A stretch of 62,483 bases of DNA from CAZWRK01 sp964635875 (GTDB lineage Bacteria; Pseudomonadota; Gammaproteobacteria; Burkholderiales; Aquaspirillaceae): NCBI GenBank assembly GCA_964635875.1, contig CAZWRK010000007.1:1-62483 (forward strand). The letters run 5' to 3'. Positions within the stretch are counted from its first letter, which is position 1; each line of letters opens with the position of its first letter. The notes below the pieces were generated by a model. It had not been told where the DNA came from. It made no database searches and saw only the letters and a program-made list of their open reading frames with translations. Below are positions 33,628 through 41,738 of the stretch, piece after piece. The position numbers and the translations under genes are program-made.

Positions 33628-34361
33628 CAGAGGATTTTCATCCGATCCCGCATGTCGAGCAGTTGTTGGATCTTCGCCGTGCGTTGGCTAACGGCACTGG
33701 GCGTAATGCCGAGCCGTTGAGCGATCTTGTTCGTCGGCAGCCGGGGGCGACCGTTGCGTCCCAGCACGTAGTCCATGATCAGTTTGTCGGTCTGGCCGAG
33801 GTCGTGGTACACGAAGGTCTCCCAGGCCGTGTTGCGGCTGCCGGGAATGCTGACGGCCGGATCGCTCATGTCGCCCTCTTCGTCGATCACGGAGGCCGCT
33901 CCTTCCGAAACGGGGACGTGAGACTGCCGAATGTATTGCAGGCGCTTAGCCGACAGGCCGGTGTAATCGCTGATCTCGGCGTCCGACGGATCGCGACCGA
34001 GACGATCGCGGAGCACGGTCTGCGACTCGATCATGTGGGCATGGTCGAGAGCGACCCGTTCGGGTAGGCTGATGATGTTCTGCTCCCGTGCGGCGTACCG
34101 CTGCAGCCCCTGCATGTGGCTGTACAGATGCGTCTTGAGCTTCCCCTTGGCTGGGTCGTAAGTCTTGAAGGCGTCGAGTGCTAGCAGTTTCGCGCGGCTC
34201 CGCAGCGTGGGGCTGGCGTTACCGCCCCCGTAATGCCGCAGTGTCGTGTCAAAAATGGGCTGGACCTTCCCCAGCAACGCCGAGCTGTTGACCGGCGTCG
34301 GGTCGTTTTTCCACGCGGTCCACGTGTCCGCGAACTCGGGTTCGATTTTGAGGTCTGGCAT
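33627..34361 (-). CDS. sigma-70-family RNA polymerase sigma factor-like protein
   Basis: The product is 244 aa from the ATG at 34361 (TAATG with the hub gene). Residues 60-100 resemble region 2 (AFKTYDPAKGKLKTHLYSHM). Residues 110-147 match region 3 (LRDRLGRDPSDAEISDYTGL then SAKRLQYIRQS). Residues 195-240 carry a region-4 helix-turn-helix (PTNKIAQRLGITPSAVSQR). It could direct host RNA polymerase to late phage promoters. Being embedded in the tail operon, it would be made with structural proteins, giving positive feedback or virion packaging (both inference). Confidence 0.75.
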   Translation of the reverse strand: MPDLKIEPEFADTWTAWKNDPTPVNSSALLGKVQPIFDTTLRHYGGGNASPTLRSRAKLLALDAFKTYDPAKGKLKTHLYSHMQGLQRYAAREQNIISLPERVALDHAHMIESQTVLRDRLGRDPSDAEISDYTGLSAKRLQYIRQSHVPVSEGAASVIDEEGDMSDPAVSIPGSRNTAWETFVYHDLGQTDKLIMDYVLGRNGRPRLPTNKIAQRLGITPSAVSQRTAKIQQLLDMRDRMKIL

Positions 34362-36001
34362 TAGACGACGTCGTCCACGAGAGGACCACCGAGCCAAGCA
34401 TCCTGATAGAGCGGCGGCTGCTCGACGACGAACAGCGCGGCGTCATTCTCGGCCTCGGTCCGGATATGAGCAAGGGAGAACGAGGTACCGGCGGCTAGCG
34501 TCTGGCAGTTCATGGTGTACGACACCCGCATCACGACGGCATGCAACGGCACGGCCGTCTTGTCGCCCTCAACGAAGGCTTCGCCTTTGCCCTCGATCCG
34601 CACTTGTGAGCCCGGCGCGATATCAAAACGCAGCTTGCCGGCGAGTTCCGCCGTGCGGCCGCGGATCGATTCGGCCGCAAACCAGTGGCGGGCATACTCA
34701 TCAAGGAACGACCCGGTGGTAGCAGCTCCGGCAGCCGGATTACGGCCGCCGGGCGCCGCTCCGACGCCGGGAGCCATGACACCGCCGATCGGCTGACCGT
34801 CGGCACCGGCCGTCGACACGGCGAAGCGACTGTACTCGACATTGCTGGTAAGCCAGTGCGGCGGGTTCTTGATCATGATCACGCCGTTCTCGTCGTCGTC
34901 GCTCGACGCCTGGGGCGGATACCAGCCGGCGAGATTGCTGAGAAACTGCGGATTGGCGACTTCCGTACCGCCGACGCCGTCGGCACCGGTCGACGAGGTT
35001 GCGCCGTGCATGATGCCGACACCCAGCAGCACTTGCGTCTGTTCGGCGACGCGGCCGATCTGGAAATACTCGTTGCTCCGAATGGTCGTGAACGGCGTCT
35101 TGATCGGGCAGATGCAGGGGATCGGAATCGCGTCGGTTACGCGCGGCACGATCGACAACATCATCAGGGGCGCCCATTCGCTGACCAGCTTGCCCCAAAG
35201 CGTACTGTGTTGCCACGATTCGACGCTGACTTGCGTTAGTGCCGCTGCCAGACAGTCACCGATCGTCGTCGTATCGGCGCCATGGAAACGGAGTTTCAAC
35301 GCTTTGTAATTGCTCTTGGCCGAGAAATTGATCATCCGCTCGAGTGCCGCCAGTGCAGTCGCGTTGCCGTTCCGCTTGGCCTTGTTCTTCAGCAGCGAGT
35401 TATCGACTTCGAGACGGTTCTGTTCGGCCAGGAACTTGAGCCAGGGGTGCAGCACTTTGACCCAGGCGTCATCCTGCAGCCTGTTTGCCATCTCGTTGAC
35501 GAAGGTGGGCACGATCTGCGTCCAGCTACCGGCCGTACCACCGCTGCCGGCCGGCACGACGGCCGCCACCTGGGCGTTATACGGACTGCCTGGAAAGAAG
35601 TTGGAATTCGTTGCCGACGTCGTGTTGAAATCGTTGAGCCAGTGGACGAAGTGCAGCTTGATGCCGACGGTGTTGCCGGATCGCGAGAAACTGAGGCCGA
35701 CGTAGCGACCCTCGAACGACATGAACGACTTCCCGACCAGCGAGTCGCGCATGTTGATTGCGCCACGGTCTTCGAAGCGGCTGTAGACGAAGGCTTTCGT
35801 TCCCGGCTTCAGCTTGTCGATCGCCGCGTGGATCGTCGCCGGCGCGTCGTCGGGATCGCGGCCCATGGCGACAGTGATCGAACACTGGGGAATGCCGTTC
35901 AGATCGTGCGTCGCCGTACAGTCGATGACGTCGTTGAATTCGATGTCACCGATGATGGCACTGACGATCGGTTTGATGCCTACGGACTTCTCGTCGCTCA
36001 T
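34361..36001 (-). CDS. baseplate hub-region protein (candidate)
   Basis: The product is 546 aa from the ATG at 36001 (ATGA with the upstream gene). The N-terminus is beta-rich (IVSAIIGDIEFNDVIDCTA), the middle mixed, and the C-terminus contains QVRIEGKGEAFVEGDKTAV, a late-domain pattern like that of GpD/gp27 hub proteins. Gene order (after the tape measure candidate, before gp25 and J) supports a hub role. No lysozyme or peptidase motif was seen. Confidence 0.55.
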   Translation of the reverse strand: MSDEKSVGIKPIVSAIIGDIEFNDVIDCTATHDLNGIPQCSITVAMGRDPDDAPATIHAAIDKLKPGTKAFVYSRFEDRGAINMRDSLVGKSFMSFEGRYVGLSFSRSGNTVGIKLHFVHWLNDFNTTSATNSNFFPGSPYNAQVAAVVPAGSGGTAGSWTQIVPTFVNEMANRLQDDAWVKVLHPWLKFLAEQNRLEVDNSLLKNKAKRNGNATALAALERMINFSAKSNYKALKLRFHGADTTTIGDCLAAALTQVSVESWQHSTLWGKLVSEWAPLMMLSIVPRVTDAIPIPCICPIKTPFTTIRSNEYFQIGRVAEQTQVLLGVGIMHGATSSTGADGVGGTEVANPQFLSNLAGWYPPQASSDDDENGVIMIKNPPHWLTSNVEYSRFAVSTAGADGQPIGGVMAPGVGAAPGGRNPAAGAATTGSFLDEYARHWFAAESIRGRTAELAGKLRFDIAPGSQVRIEGKGEAFVEGDKTAVPLHAVVMRVSYTMNCQTLAAGTSFSLAHIRTEAENDAALFVVEQPPLYQDAWLGGPLVDDVV

Positions 36002-36864
36002 TTGCCGGCTCGCAGTTTTTCGGTGCGGTAGATGACAGCCAGCAGTAGACCGCCCAGCCGGTAAGCCGCCAACGGGTGGTGTTCCCACAGCTGACGGAAA
36101 GTCGCCATCGGCTCCGTGAGTCCCGTCGGATGTTCGCTATAAGCGACCATTTCGTATTTCGGATCGCCGCCCGGGTCGCCGTGGAATACGCGGTTGAGCA
36201 TGGTGCGGTCGAGCGACTGTTCCAGCGTGGCGATCAGCGTTCCCAGGTCCGTCGACGGACGGGCCAGCGTGCTGATGACCAGCTTCATACCCAGCAGACC
36301 CTCGGCGCCGATCGTCGGACCGCCGGTGCCGATCCGGATCGACAACCGGCTGCCGTGCAGCGGGATTACCGACGTCAGACCGTTACCGGTCGAGAAGGTG
36401 ACTTGGACGGCCGTGCGCGGCTGCTTGGTCCGCTGCACGTTGGCGATGTTCTCGACCTCAAACGTCAACAACCAGCTGTGCCGCGCGACGCCGATGTAAT
36501 CGTCGGCAAGGTTCTCGCCCAGGAAGCTCACAGGCAGGTCCGGACCGGCGTGCCAGGAGGCAACCGGGGCGAACGAGGCATTGAACAAACGGGCCTGCGT
36601 GTCGGGCCAGTATGTGATCCGCGGGTCGAGCGCCAGTATGTGTTCCTGCAACTCGGTCGAATGGAGCAAACCGATCAGCTGACGGGTGCGGTAGTTGAGA
36701 TAGAGCCGGTCGGGATTGCTGCCGAACAGTACGCTGCGGACGGCCAACAGCTCCGGCGGCAGGGTCACCGTGCGATACTCGCGCGGAATGAACTCCTCAC
36801 CGATTTCGGTGAGTCGCGACGGTCCGTCGACGTTCATCAGCAGCGTGCGGGCGTGATTGATCAT
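35998..36864 (-). CDS. tail/baseplate structural protein
   Basis: The 288-aa product is mixed alpha/beta with a central beta region (RTAVQVTFSTGNGLTSVIPL). AGGTGAG precedes the ATG. It lies between a tube-like protein and the hub candidate, where myoviruses encode tube initiator or hub adaptor proteins. No specific family was recognised. Confidence 0.6.
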   Translation of the reverse strand: MINHARTLLMNVDGPSRLTEIGEEFIPREYRTVTLPPELLAVRSVLFGSNPDRLYLNYRTRQLIGLLHSTELQEHILALDPRITYWPDTQARLFNASFAPVASWHAGPDLPVSFLGENLADDYIGVARHSWLLTFEVENIANVQRTKQPRTAVQVTFSTGNGLTSVIPLHGSRLSIRIGTGGPTIGAEGLLGMKLVISTLARPSTDLGTLIATLEQSLDRTMLNRVFHGDPGGDPKYEMVAYSEHPTGLTEPMATFRQLWEHHPLAAYRLGGLLLAVIYRTEKLRAGK

Positions 36865-36871
36865 GGCTCAC

Positions 36872-37414
36872 CTATGCGATGGAGCTGACCGCGGCGGTGG
36901 CACGGTTGGCAGCACCGCTATCCTGGGCGAGAAGACCGGCGTTCGGATTCTTGCGAGTCCGCGACGGCATCAGCTTGAAGGCCAGCGTGAACTGGGCGGC
37001 ACCTTGTTCGGGTCGGAGCATTTCCAGATTGCAGTCGATCAGCCGGGCCTGGAACGTCGTCGGACCAAACTTGATGAGTACGACCGTCTGCCGATTCGAG
37101 GCCTTGTTCTGGTTGTAATAGTCCAGCACGTTACCGACACCTGACACTGCTCCGCCGTCGGGGCCGCAGGCTTCCAGGAAGGCCAAACCGCTGATGATCA
37201 GATCGCCCGGCCGGTCACCGAAAACGTACGTGTAGACCGATTCGTCAAACGCCAGCGAGAACTGAGCGTTGACGCCTTGGCGGACGCCGACGGACGTGAC
37301 GATGTACGTCCCGGAGCGGCTGTCTTCGAAATCGATGGCGAAGTCGACGACGGCGCGTGTCCGCGGCGAGATGCGGCCGACTTGACCCACTTTCATGGAG
37401 AATACTGCTGCCAT
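36872..37414 (-). CDS. tail tube-like or tube-initiator protein
   Basis: The 180-aa product has a strand pattern (FSMKVGQVGRISPRTRAVVDF...TFQARLIDCNLEM...AQFTLAFKLM) with a central VYTYVFGDRPG loop, resembling the beta-barrel of tail-tube-fold proteins. It is encoded directly after the tape-measure candidate, as tube-initiator proteins often are. AGGAG precedes the ATG. Confidence 0.5.
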   Translation of the reverse strand: MAAVFSMKVGQVGRISPRTRAVVDFAIDFEDSRSGTYIVTSVGVRQGVNAQFSLAFDESVYTYVFGDRPGDLIISGLAFLEACGPDGGAVSGVGNVLDYYNQNKASNRQTVVLIKFGPTTFQARLIDCNLEMLRPEQGAAQFTLAFKLMPSRTRKNPNAGLLAQDSGAANRATAAVSSIA

Positions 37415-37422
37415 GTTTTCTC

Positions 37423-40242
37423 CTACGTGGTTGGTGTCGGGGGTAACGCTGCGTCGCCGACGTTGCCGCCGGACGTCGCCGCCAACAGGACTTTATCCAG
37501 ACCGAGCAGCGTGAGCGTACCGGTGAGCTTTGTCTGCCCGGCACGATCCTGCAGCTTGGCTCCGAAACGCTCGCGAATTTCTTGAGCTGAGTCGAGAGAT
37601 TCCGTGCCGAGATCGGAGATCACGCTGTAATCGTCGCGGTTGCGGGCGACGATATCACGTTCTTCGGTCGACAGATCGCTGGCACCCATTAGAGCTTCGA
37701 TAGCAGCCCGCTCGGCGCCGACGCCTTCGCCCTTGAGGAGCCCCTTGTCGCGAGCCAGTTTGAGCAACGCCGACCGGCTACGCAGCGCGCGGGCACCGAT
37801 CACCGAGCGTTCGCCCGAGACGACTGACGCCATGGCTTCTTTGATCGTTCCCCCGCCGCCGACCAGCTTGGTTAGCTCTTCTTGTACGACCTCGGCCGGC
37901 ATCACCTTGCTGAGCTCTGCATCGCTGAGGAAGGCTTCCGGAGCCGCGTTCGGATCAATGCCGATTTCTCGTAACGCACCGCCGAAACCGCCCAGCTTCG
38001 CGGCATCGCGCATAGCCTGCCCGAGCAGCGGATCACCGGCCGCCAATTCGGCGACCTGCTCTTCGCTGATTTTGCCGTCGGTCAATGCTTTGAGGATCGC
38101 ATTGGCCCGCTCCTGCTGCTTGACCCCGTCTTCCGTAAGACGTCCGTCGGCACCACGGGCTGCTGATGCGTGCATCTTGTTGGCGGCAACGTAAGCCTGT
38201 GCGATCGAAGTCGTTTTCCCGTTGAACTTCATTTTCGTACCGCCGAAGACCTTGAGCAGGATCTCTTCGGCGTTGGTGTTCGGATCAGCTTCGCGGATTG
38301 CGTCGATGAAGTTACGCATCGGACCGCCGCTACCCATGCCTGCCAAAGCGGCCGACATGTTGGCGTCCGACATGGCGTCTTGTTCGGCACGGTTGGCGGC
38401 TGCCATCGTCGCTGGAGCATAAATTCGCAGCGTATCGATACCGCCGCGGCCGAAACGACGTTGGTAGGCGTCGAAGCTGCCCCAACCGGCTTCGCCCGCG
38501 GCACGCATCGCCTGTTCTCCGGCGATCCTGTCGGCTGTCGCCTCGCCCATGCCCGACGCCATCAGCTCGGCTTTGGTTGCATCCTTCATGATGCGGCCAA
38601 GTTCCTTGGCCCGCGACTTCGGATCGGCCATCAGCCGGATAGTGGCGTCGTTACGGAGTGCTTTAGCGACGCGGTCACCGACCTTGTCGGAAATCTTCTG
38701 GGCGTCGGCAACGCCGTTCTGGTTCAGAATACCGAGCACCTGATTGCCGAACGAAGCCCGCACCGCCGGCGTGACGTCGGTGGCGTACTGCATGCCCAGA
38801 CCGAGCTTGCCCGTATTGTGCTTGAAGCCGAACTCCTGATTGGCGTCGCGGGCACCGAGGATCGACTGGAAGACGTAGCCGTTCATGCCGGCACCTTCCG
38901 CCAATTTGCGGAAGGCGACGTCGTCGGTAACCTCGGAACCTGCCAGCGCGGCACTGTCGCCGCGTCGCGCGGCTGCGGCCAGGGCGGCTAGACGCTTACC
39001 TTGCGGCGTCGACGTGTCGATCAGGTCCTGATCGCTCATGCGTAGCAAGGCGTTGATGCGATTGATGTTCGGGCTTGCTGCGGCCGACAGACCGAGCTGT
39101 TGATGCATCAGCGACAGCTTTTCTTTGTTGGAAGCACCCCAGGCCGGATCGGACAGCAGGCCGGTAGCGTTAAGACCGGCACCGAATGCCAGCGTTTGCT
39201 GCAACATCTGCGGCACGAACATCCGATCGACGCCGAGCCGGTCGGCCGTGGCGGCGCCGCCGGCCGTCAGCCCCATGACGGCTTCCATCGTGACGCCGGC
39301 CGACTTAGCGAGATATTTGGTCCGGCGGAGCATCTGCTCAATCTTGCCGGGAGCCATGGTCGCCAGCCCGCCCTGGGTGAGCTGGTCGAGGGCTTGCATC
39401 AGTTGGGCCATCGGTGCATTGGCATTGCCCGACTCACCAAAGATGTCCTTCATTGCCGATACGGCGCCGGCCATGCTCTTGATGCGTGCGGCGGCTTTAC
39501 TGGCGTCATGGGCGATCAGCATCTCTTCGCGTGCCGGCGTACTGCCCCATGCCCCCGGCGTCCCGCCGGTCCGCATGGTGCCGATCGAACGATCCGTCAT
39601 GCCGCGACGGACAAGCTCTTCGTAGAGCGCGCCGGCGCCGCCTGCCGAAATGCCCTTCATCGCCTCGACCGTCGCACCGGGGCCGTACAGCGAATCGAAG
39701 ATTTGCTGGGTCATCTTACCGGCCGTCTCGCCTCGCATACCCATGCGGCCGGTGGTCGGATCGATCACCTGCTGACCGGCGCGGTGCATGGCCTGGGCCA
39801 TCACCAACGCGCTACCACGGCGGCCGTGCATGGCGTCGAACGACTCGGGCATGAACGCGGCCAGAAACGGCGCGATTCCGGCCAAGTCGCCGGTCATACG
39901 TTTAATTTGGTCTTTACTGCGGTCGCTGTTTGGGTCGAGTCCAAGCGTTGTGTATGCACCGCGAAAGAACTCTTGGTACGTCTGGGCGTCCCGCTTTGCT
40001 CCGTGCTGCATTGCAAGCGTCTGCCCTTCCATGAATCGGCGGGCAGCCAGCTGGTCGTACATGTTCTGCTGCGGCAGAAACTGCGCTGGCACCATTCCGT
40101 GCTTGGCCATCTGCATCTGCAGTATCGGTAACAGTACCGAAGCGAGCATGGCCGCCCCGCCGTCCACGTTCCCGCCGAGAGGCGAGTAATTGGGTGGGGG
40201 CGCGTCGTACATCGACGGTCCGACGGGGAACGCGGTTGCCAT
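37423..40242 (-). CDS. tape measure protein (candidate)
   Basis: The 939-aa product is long and almost wholly helical, Ala/Met/Gly-rich and without long membrane segments. It lies right after the tail-assembly chaperone pair, the conserved place for the tape measure. Its length would set tail length. Coiled-coil character is weak, and no lytic transglycosylase or peptidase motif was found, so another large virion protein is a possible alternative. Confidence 0.55.
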   Translation of the reverse strand: MATAFPVGPSMYDAPPPNYSPLGGNVDGGAAMLASVLLPILQMQMAKHGMVPAQFLPQQNMYDQLAARRFMEGQTLAMQHGAKRDAQTYQEFFRGAYTTLGLDPNSDRSKDQIKRMTGDLAGIAPFLAAFMPESFDAMHGRRGSALVMAQAMHRAGQQVIDPTTGRMGMRGETAGKMTQQIFDSLYGPGATVEAMKGISAGGAGALYEELVRRGMTDRSIGTMRTGGTPGAWGSTPAREEMLIAHDASKAAARIKSMAGAVSAMKDIFGESGNANAPMAQLMQALDQLTQGGLATMAPGKIEQMLRRTKYLAKSAGVTMEAVMGLTAGGAATADRLGVDRMFVPQMLQQTLAFGAGLNATGLLSDPAWGASNKEKLSLMHQQLGLSAAASPNINRINALLRMSDQDLIDTSTPQGKRLAALAAAARRGDSAALAGSEVTDDVAFRKLAEGAGMNGYVFQSILGARDANQEFGFKHNTGKLGLGMQYATDVTPAVRASFGNQVLGILNQNGVADAQKISDKVGDRVAKALRNDATIRLMADPKSRAKELGRIMKDATKAELMASGMGEATADRIAGEQAMRAAGEAGWGSFDAYQRRFGRGGIDTLRIYAPATMAAANRAEQDAMSDANMSAALAGMGSGGPMRNFIDAIREADPNTNAEEILLKVFGGTKMKFNGKTTSIAQAYVAANKMHASAARGADGRLTEDGVKQQERANAILKALTDGKISEEQVAELAAGDPLLGQAMRDAAKLGGFGGALREIGIDPNAAPEAFLSDAELSKVMPAEVVQEELTKLVGGGGTIKEAMASVVSGERSVIGARALRSRSALLKLARDKGLLKGEGVGAERAAIEALMGASDLSTEERDIVARNRDDYSVISDLGTESLDSAQEIRERFGAKLQDRAGQTKLTGTLTLLGLDKVLLAATSGGNVGDAALPPTPTT

Positions 40243-40247
40243 GATAT

Positions 40248-40667
40248 TTACGACGCGGCCAGCTGCTGCATGTGGGCAATACCTTCGGCGATCCGCTTCT
40301 GCGCGTCTTCGCCGCTAAAGTGTTCTTGCCACAGCTGTTCGAGTCGATTTGCCTCCGTGCTCGTGATGCCGGTTTCCCCGCCGTGCAACCATGGAAAGAG
40401 CACTCCGTGCATCTTCCCGAGTAGGTCCAGGCATTGCTGCTGTGTTTTCTCCCAGTCCGCAGGGTCTACACGGCTGCTAGCAAGTAGGGCCGTGTGGTGA
40501 CTCTGCTCGCAAGAGTAATACTCGAAATTGTTGCGGCGGACCAGTTCGTCAAGGGTCCACCGAAGGCGCTTCCACCACCAGATATCGAAGGGATCGTGTC
40601 CGGCGAAGTTAAAGGCGCCGGACGTCGCCGCCCGCACCATTAAGGCTGCGTTGCGATCCCGCGACAA
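40248..40667 (-). CDS. tail assembly chaperone, second (-1 frame) part
   Basis: The frame encodes 139 residues from the -1 entry point (TTG codon at 40667) to the stop at 40248. It contains the aromatic segment FDIWWWKRLRWTLDELVRR, as in C-terminal 'T' parts of tape-measure chaperones. It can be reached by a -1 shift at 40667-40673, or independently from an ATG at 40640 that forms TAATG with the upstream stop (130 aa), but that ATG has no good ribosome-binding site. The next gene is the tape-measure candidate. Confidence 0.65.
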   Translation of the reverse strand: MSRDRNAALMVRAATSGAFNFAGHDPFDIWWWKRLRWTLDELVRRNNFEYYSCEQSHHTALLASSRVDPADWEKTQQQCLDLLGKMHGVLFPWLHGGETGITSTEANRLEQLWQEHFSGEDAQKRIAEGIAHMQQLAAS

Positions 40668-41719
40668 AAATTTGGGTCGGCTTCCTGTGCTTCCAGGGCC
40701 TCGACCAAGTGTTGGAAGGTCCGATGATGCTTGCCGATGGACCGTTTGAGCGATTCGTCGTCATAGCAGTTCTCGTCCATCCACTCGACGAGCCACGGCA
40801 GCAGGTCGGTCCCCTCGGGGCAGTCTTTCGCCAGCTCTGCCAGCGGTGGGATTTCGACGATCGGCGTACCCTTGTCGTCGAGCAGCGATTCGACGCTCAT
40901 CGCCAAGCGGTACTCCATGTAATTCATGTAGTATTCCGCCTCGCCCATGATCTTGCCGTCGATCACGTCTTTGCGGGTCTGCTTACGCGCGGCGACGCCT
41001 TCCTTCGTCGTCAGGCTGCGGAAGACGACAATCATCTTGCCGTCGAACAGCTTGGCCGTCTTGCGGAATCGCGCCGTCGGAGACGGGTCGAGGATCGCCG
41101 CGATGTGGGCCATCGTGTCTTCGGGTGTGATCTCGACGTCGAACGGTACGCGACAGTCGTAACCGCACTGCGGACAGATGGGATCTTGTTTCGGTTCTTC
41201 GACCGCCGGCTCTTGAGCCTTTGCCGGCTCTTCCTTCGCCGGCGGCTCGTCATCGTCTTCGATCGTGACGAGCGGGGCGTTCTGTTCGTAGCGTTCGAGC
41301 GCTTCACGCACTTGCGGCGTGGCGTTCTCCGGCACCATCGTCGGCTGTGACGCGCGGGCTTCGGCCGCCTTGAGGAGCGGTACCGCCTTATCGAGATAGT
41401 CTTGGATTTCTTGCTTGGCCGCATCCGGCAAGTCTTTGAGGCTGATGCTCTTCACCGGACCGATACGCGGCTTCTGTCCGACGGCGGCGACTTCAGCTTG
41501 GGCTTCGGTGTATCGCTTGCGGACGTCGGCGATCACCGCCGCCAAGCCTTCCGGCACCGGATCGTCCGGTTTGCGACCGAAGATTTCCAACTCTTTGGCA
41601 ACGTCGTTGCTGATGTAGAGCTGACCGGAGCGGAGCGGCGGGGCCTCCGGACCACGGACAGGACCGCTCTGCGGGGCGGTCGCGACGGGCCGCTTCACGA
41701 AACTCGGACGGAGTGCCAT
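40640..41719 (-). CDS. tail assembly chaperone, first (G-like) part
   Basis: The product is 359 aa from the third of three tandem ATGs (41719), which is best spaced from GGGAG. The N-terminal half is acidic with a long Glu/Pro/Lys linker (EEPAKAQEPAVEEPKQDP). A zinc pair (CPQCGYDC) and a C-terminal conserved part (DGKMIVVFRSLTTKE; YYMNYMEYRLAMSVESLL) follow. The last codons contain the slippery A-AAT-TTT. Size and position upstream of the tape measure match gpG-like chaperones. A -1 shift would yield a 490-aa fusion. Confidence 0.65.
   Translation of the reverse strand: MALRPSFVKRPVATAPQSGPVRGPEAPPLRSGQLYISNDVAKELEIFGRKPDDPVPEGLAAVIADVRKRYTEAQAEVAAVGQKPRIGPVKSISLKDLPDAAKQEIQDYLDKAVPLLKAAEARASQPTMVPENATPQVREALERYEQNAPLVTIEDDDEPPAKEEPAKAQEPAVEEPKQDPICPQCGYDCRVPFDVEITPEDTMAHIAAILDPSPTARFRKTAKLFDGKMIVVFRSLTTKEGVAARKQTRKDVIDGKIMGEAEYYMNYMEYRLAMSVESLLDDKGTPIVEIPPLAELAKDCPEGTDLLPWLVEWMDENCYDDESLKRSIGKHHRTFQHLVEALEAQEADPNFCRGIATQP
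40667..40673 (-). other. candidate -1 ribosomal frameshift heptamer
   Basis: The minus strand reads A AAT TTT in the frame of the 359-aa protein, fitting X XXY YYZ (AAATTTT). Slippage would give AAA TTT, then TTG TCG, the frame of the next gene, which stays open for 139 codons. The zero-frame stop follows after eight codons. The motif position, frame direction and gene order all match lambda gpG/gpGT-type shifts. Confidence 0.6.
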
Positions 41720-41738
41720 CATCATCTCCCTATGATGT

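Noticed and set aside
37423..40242. Lytic enzyme domain in the tape-measure candidate
   Set aside because: No transglycosylase or peptidase catalytic motif was found on reading the sequence.
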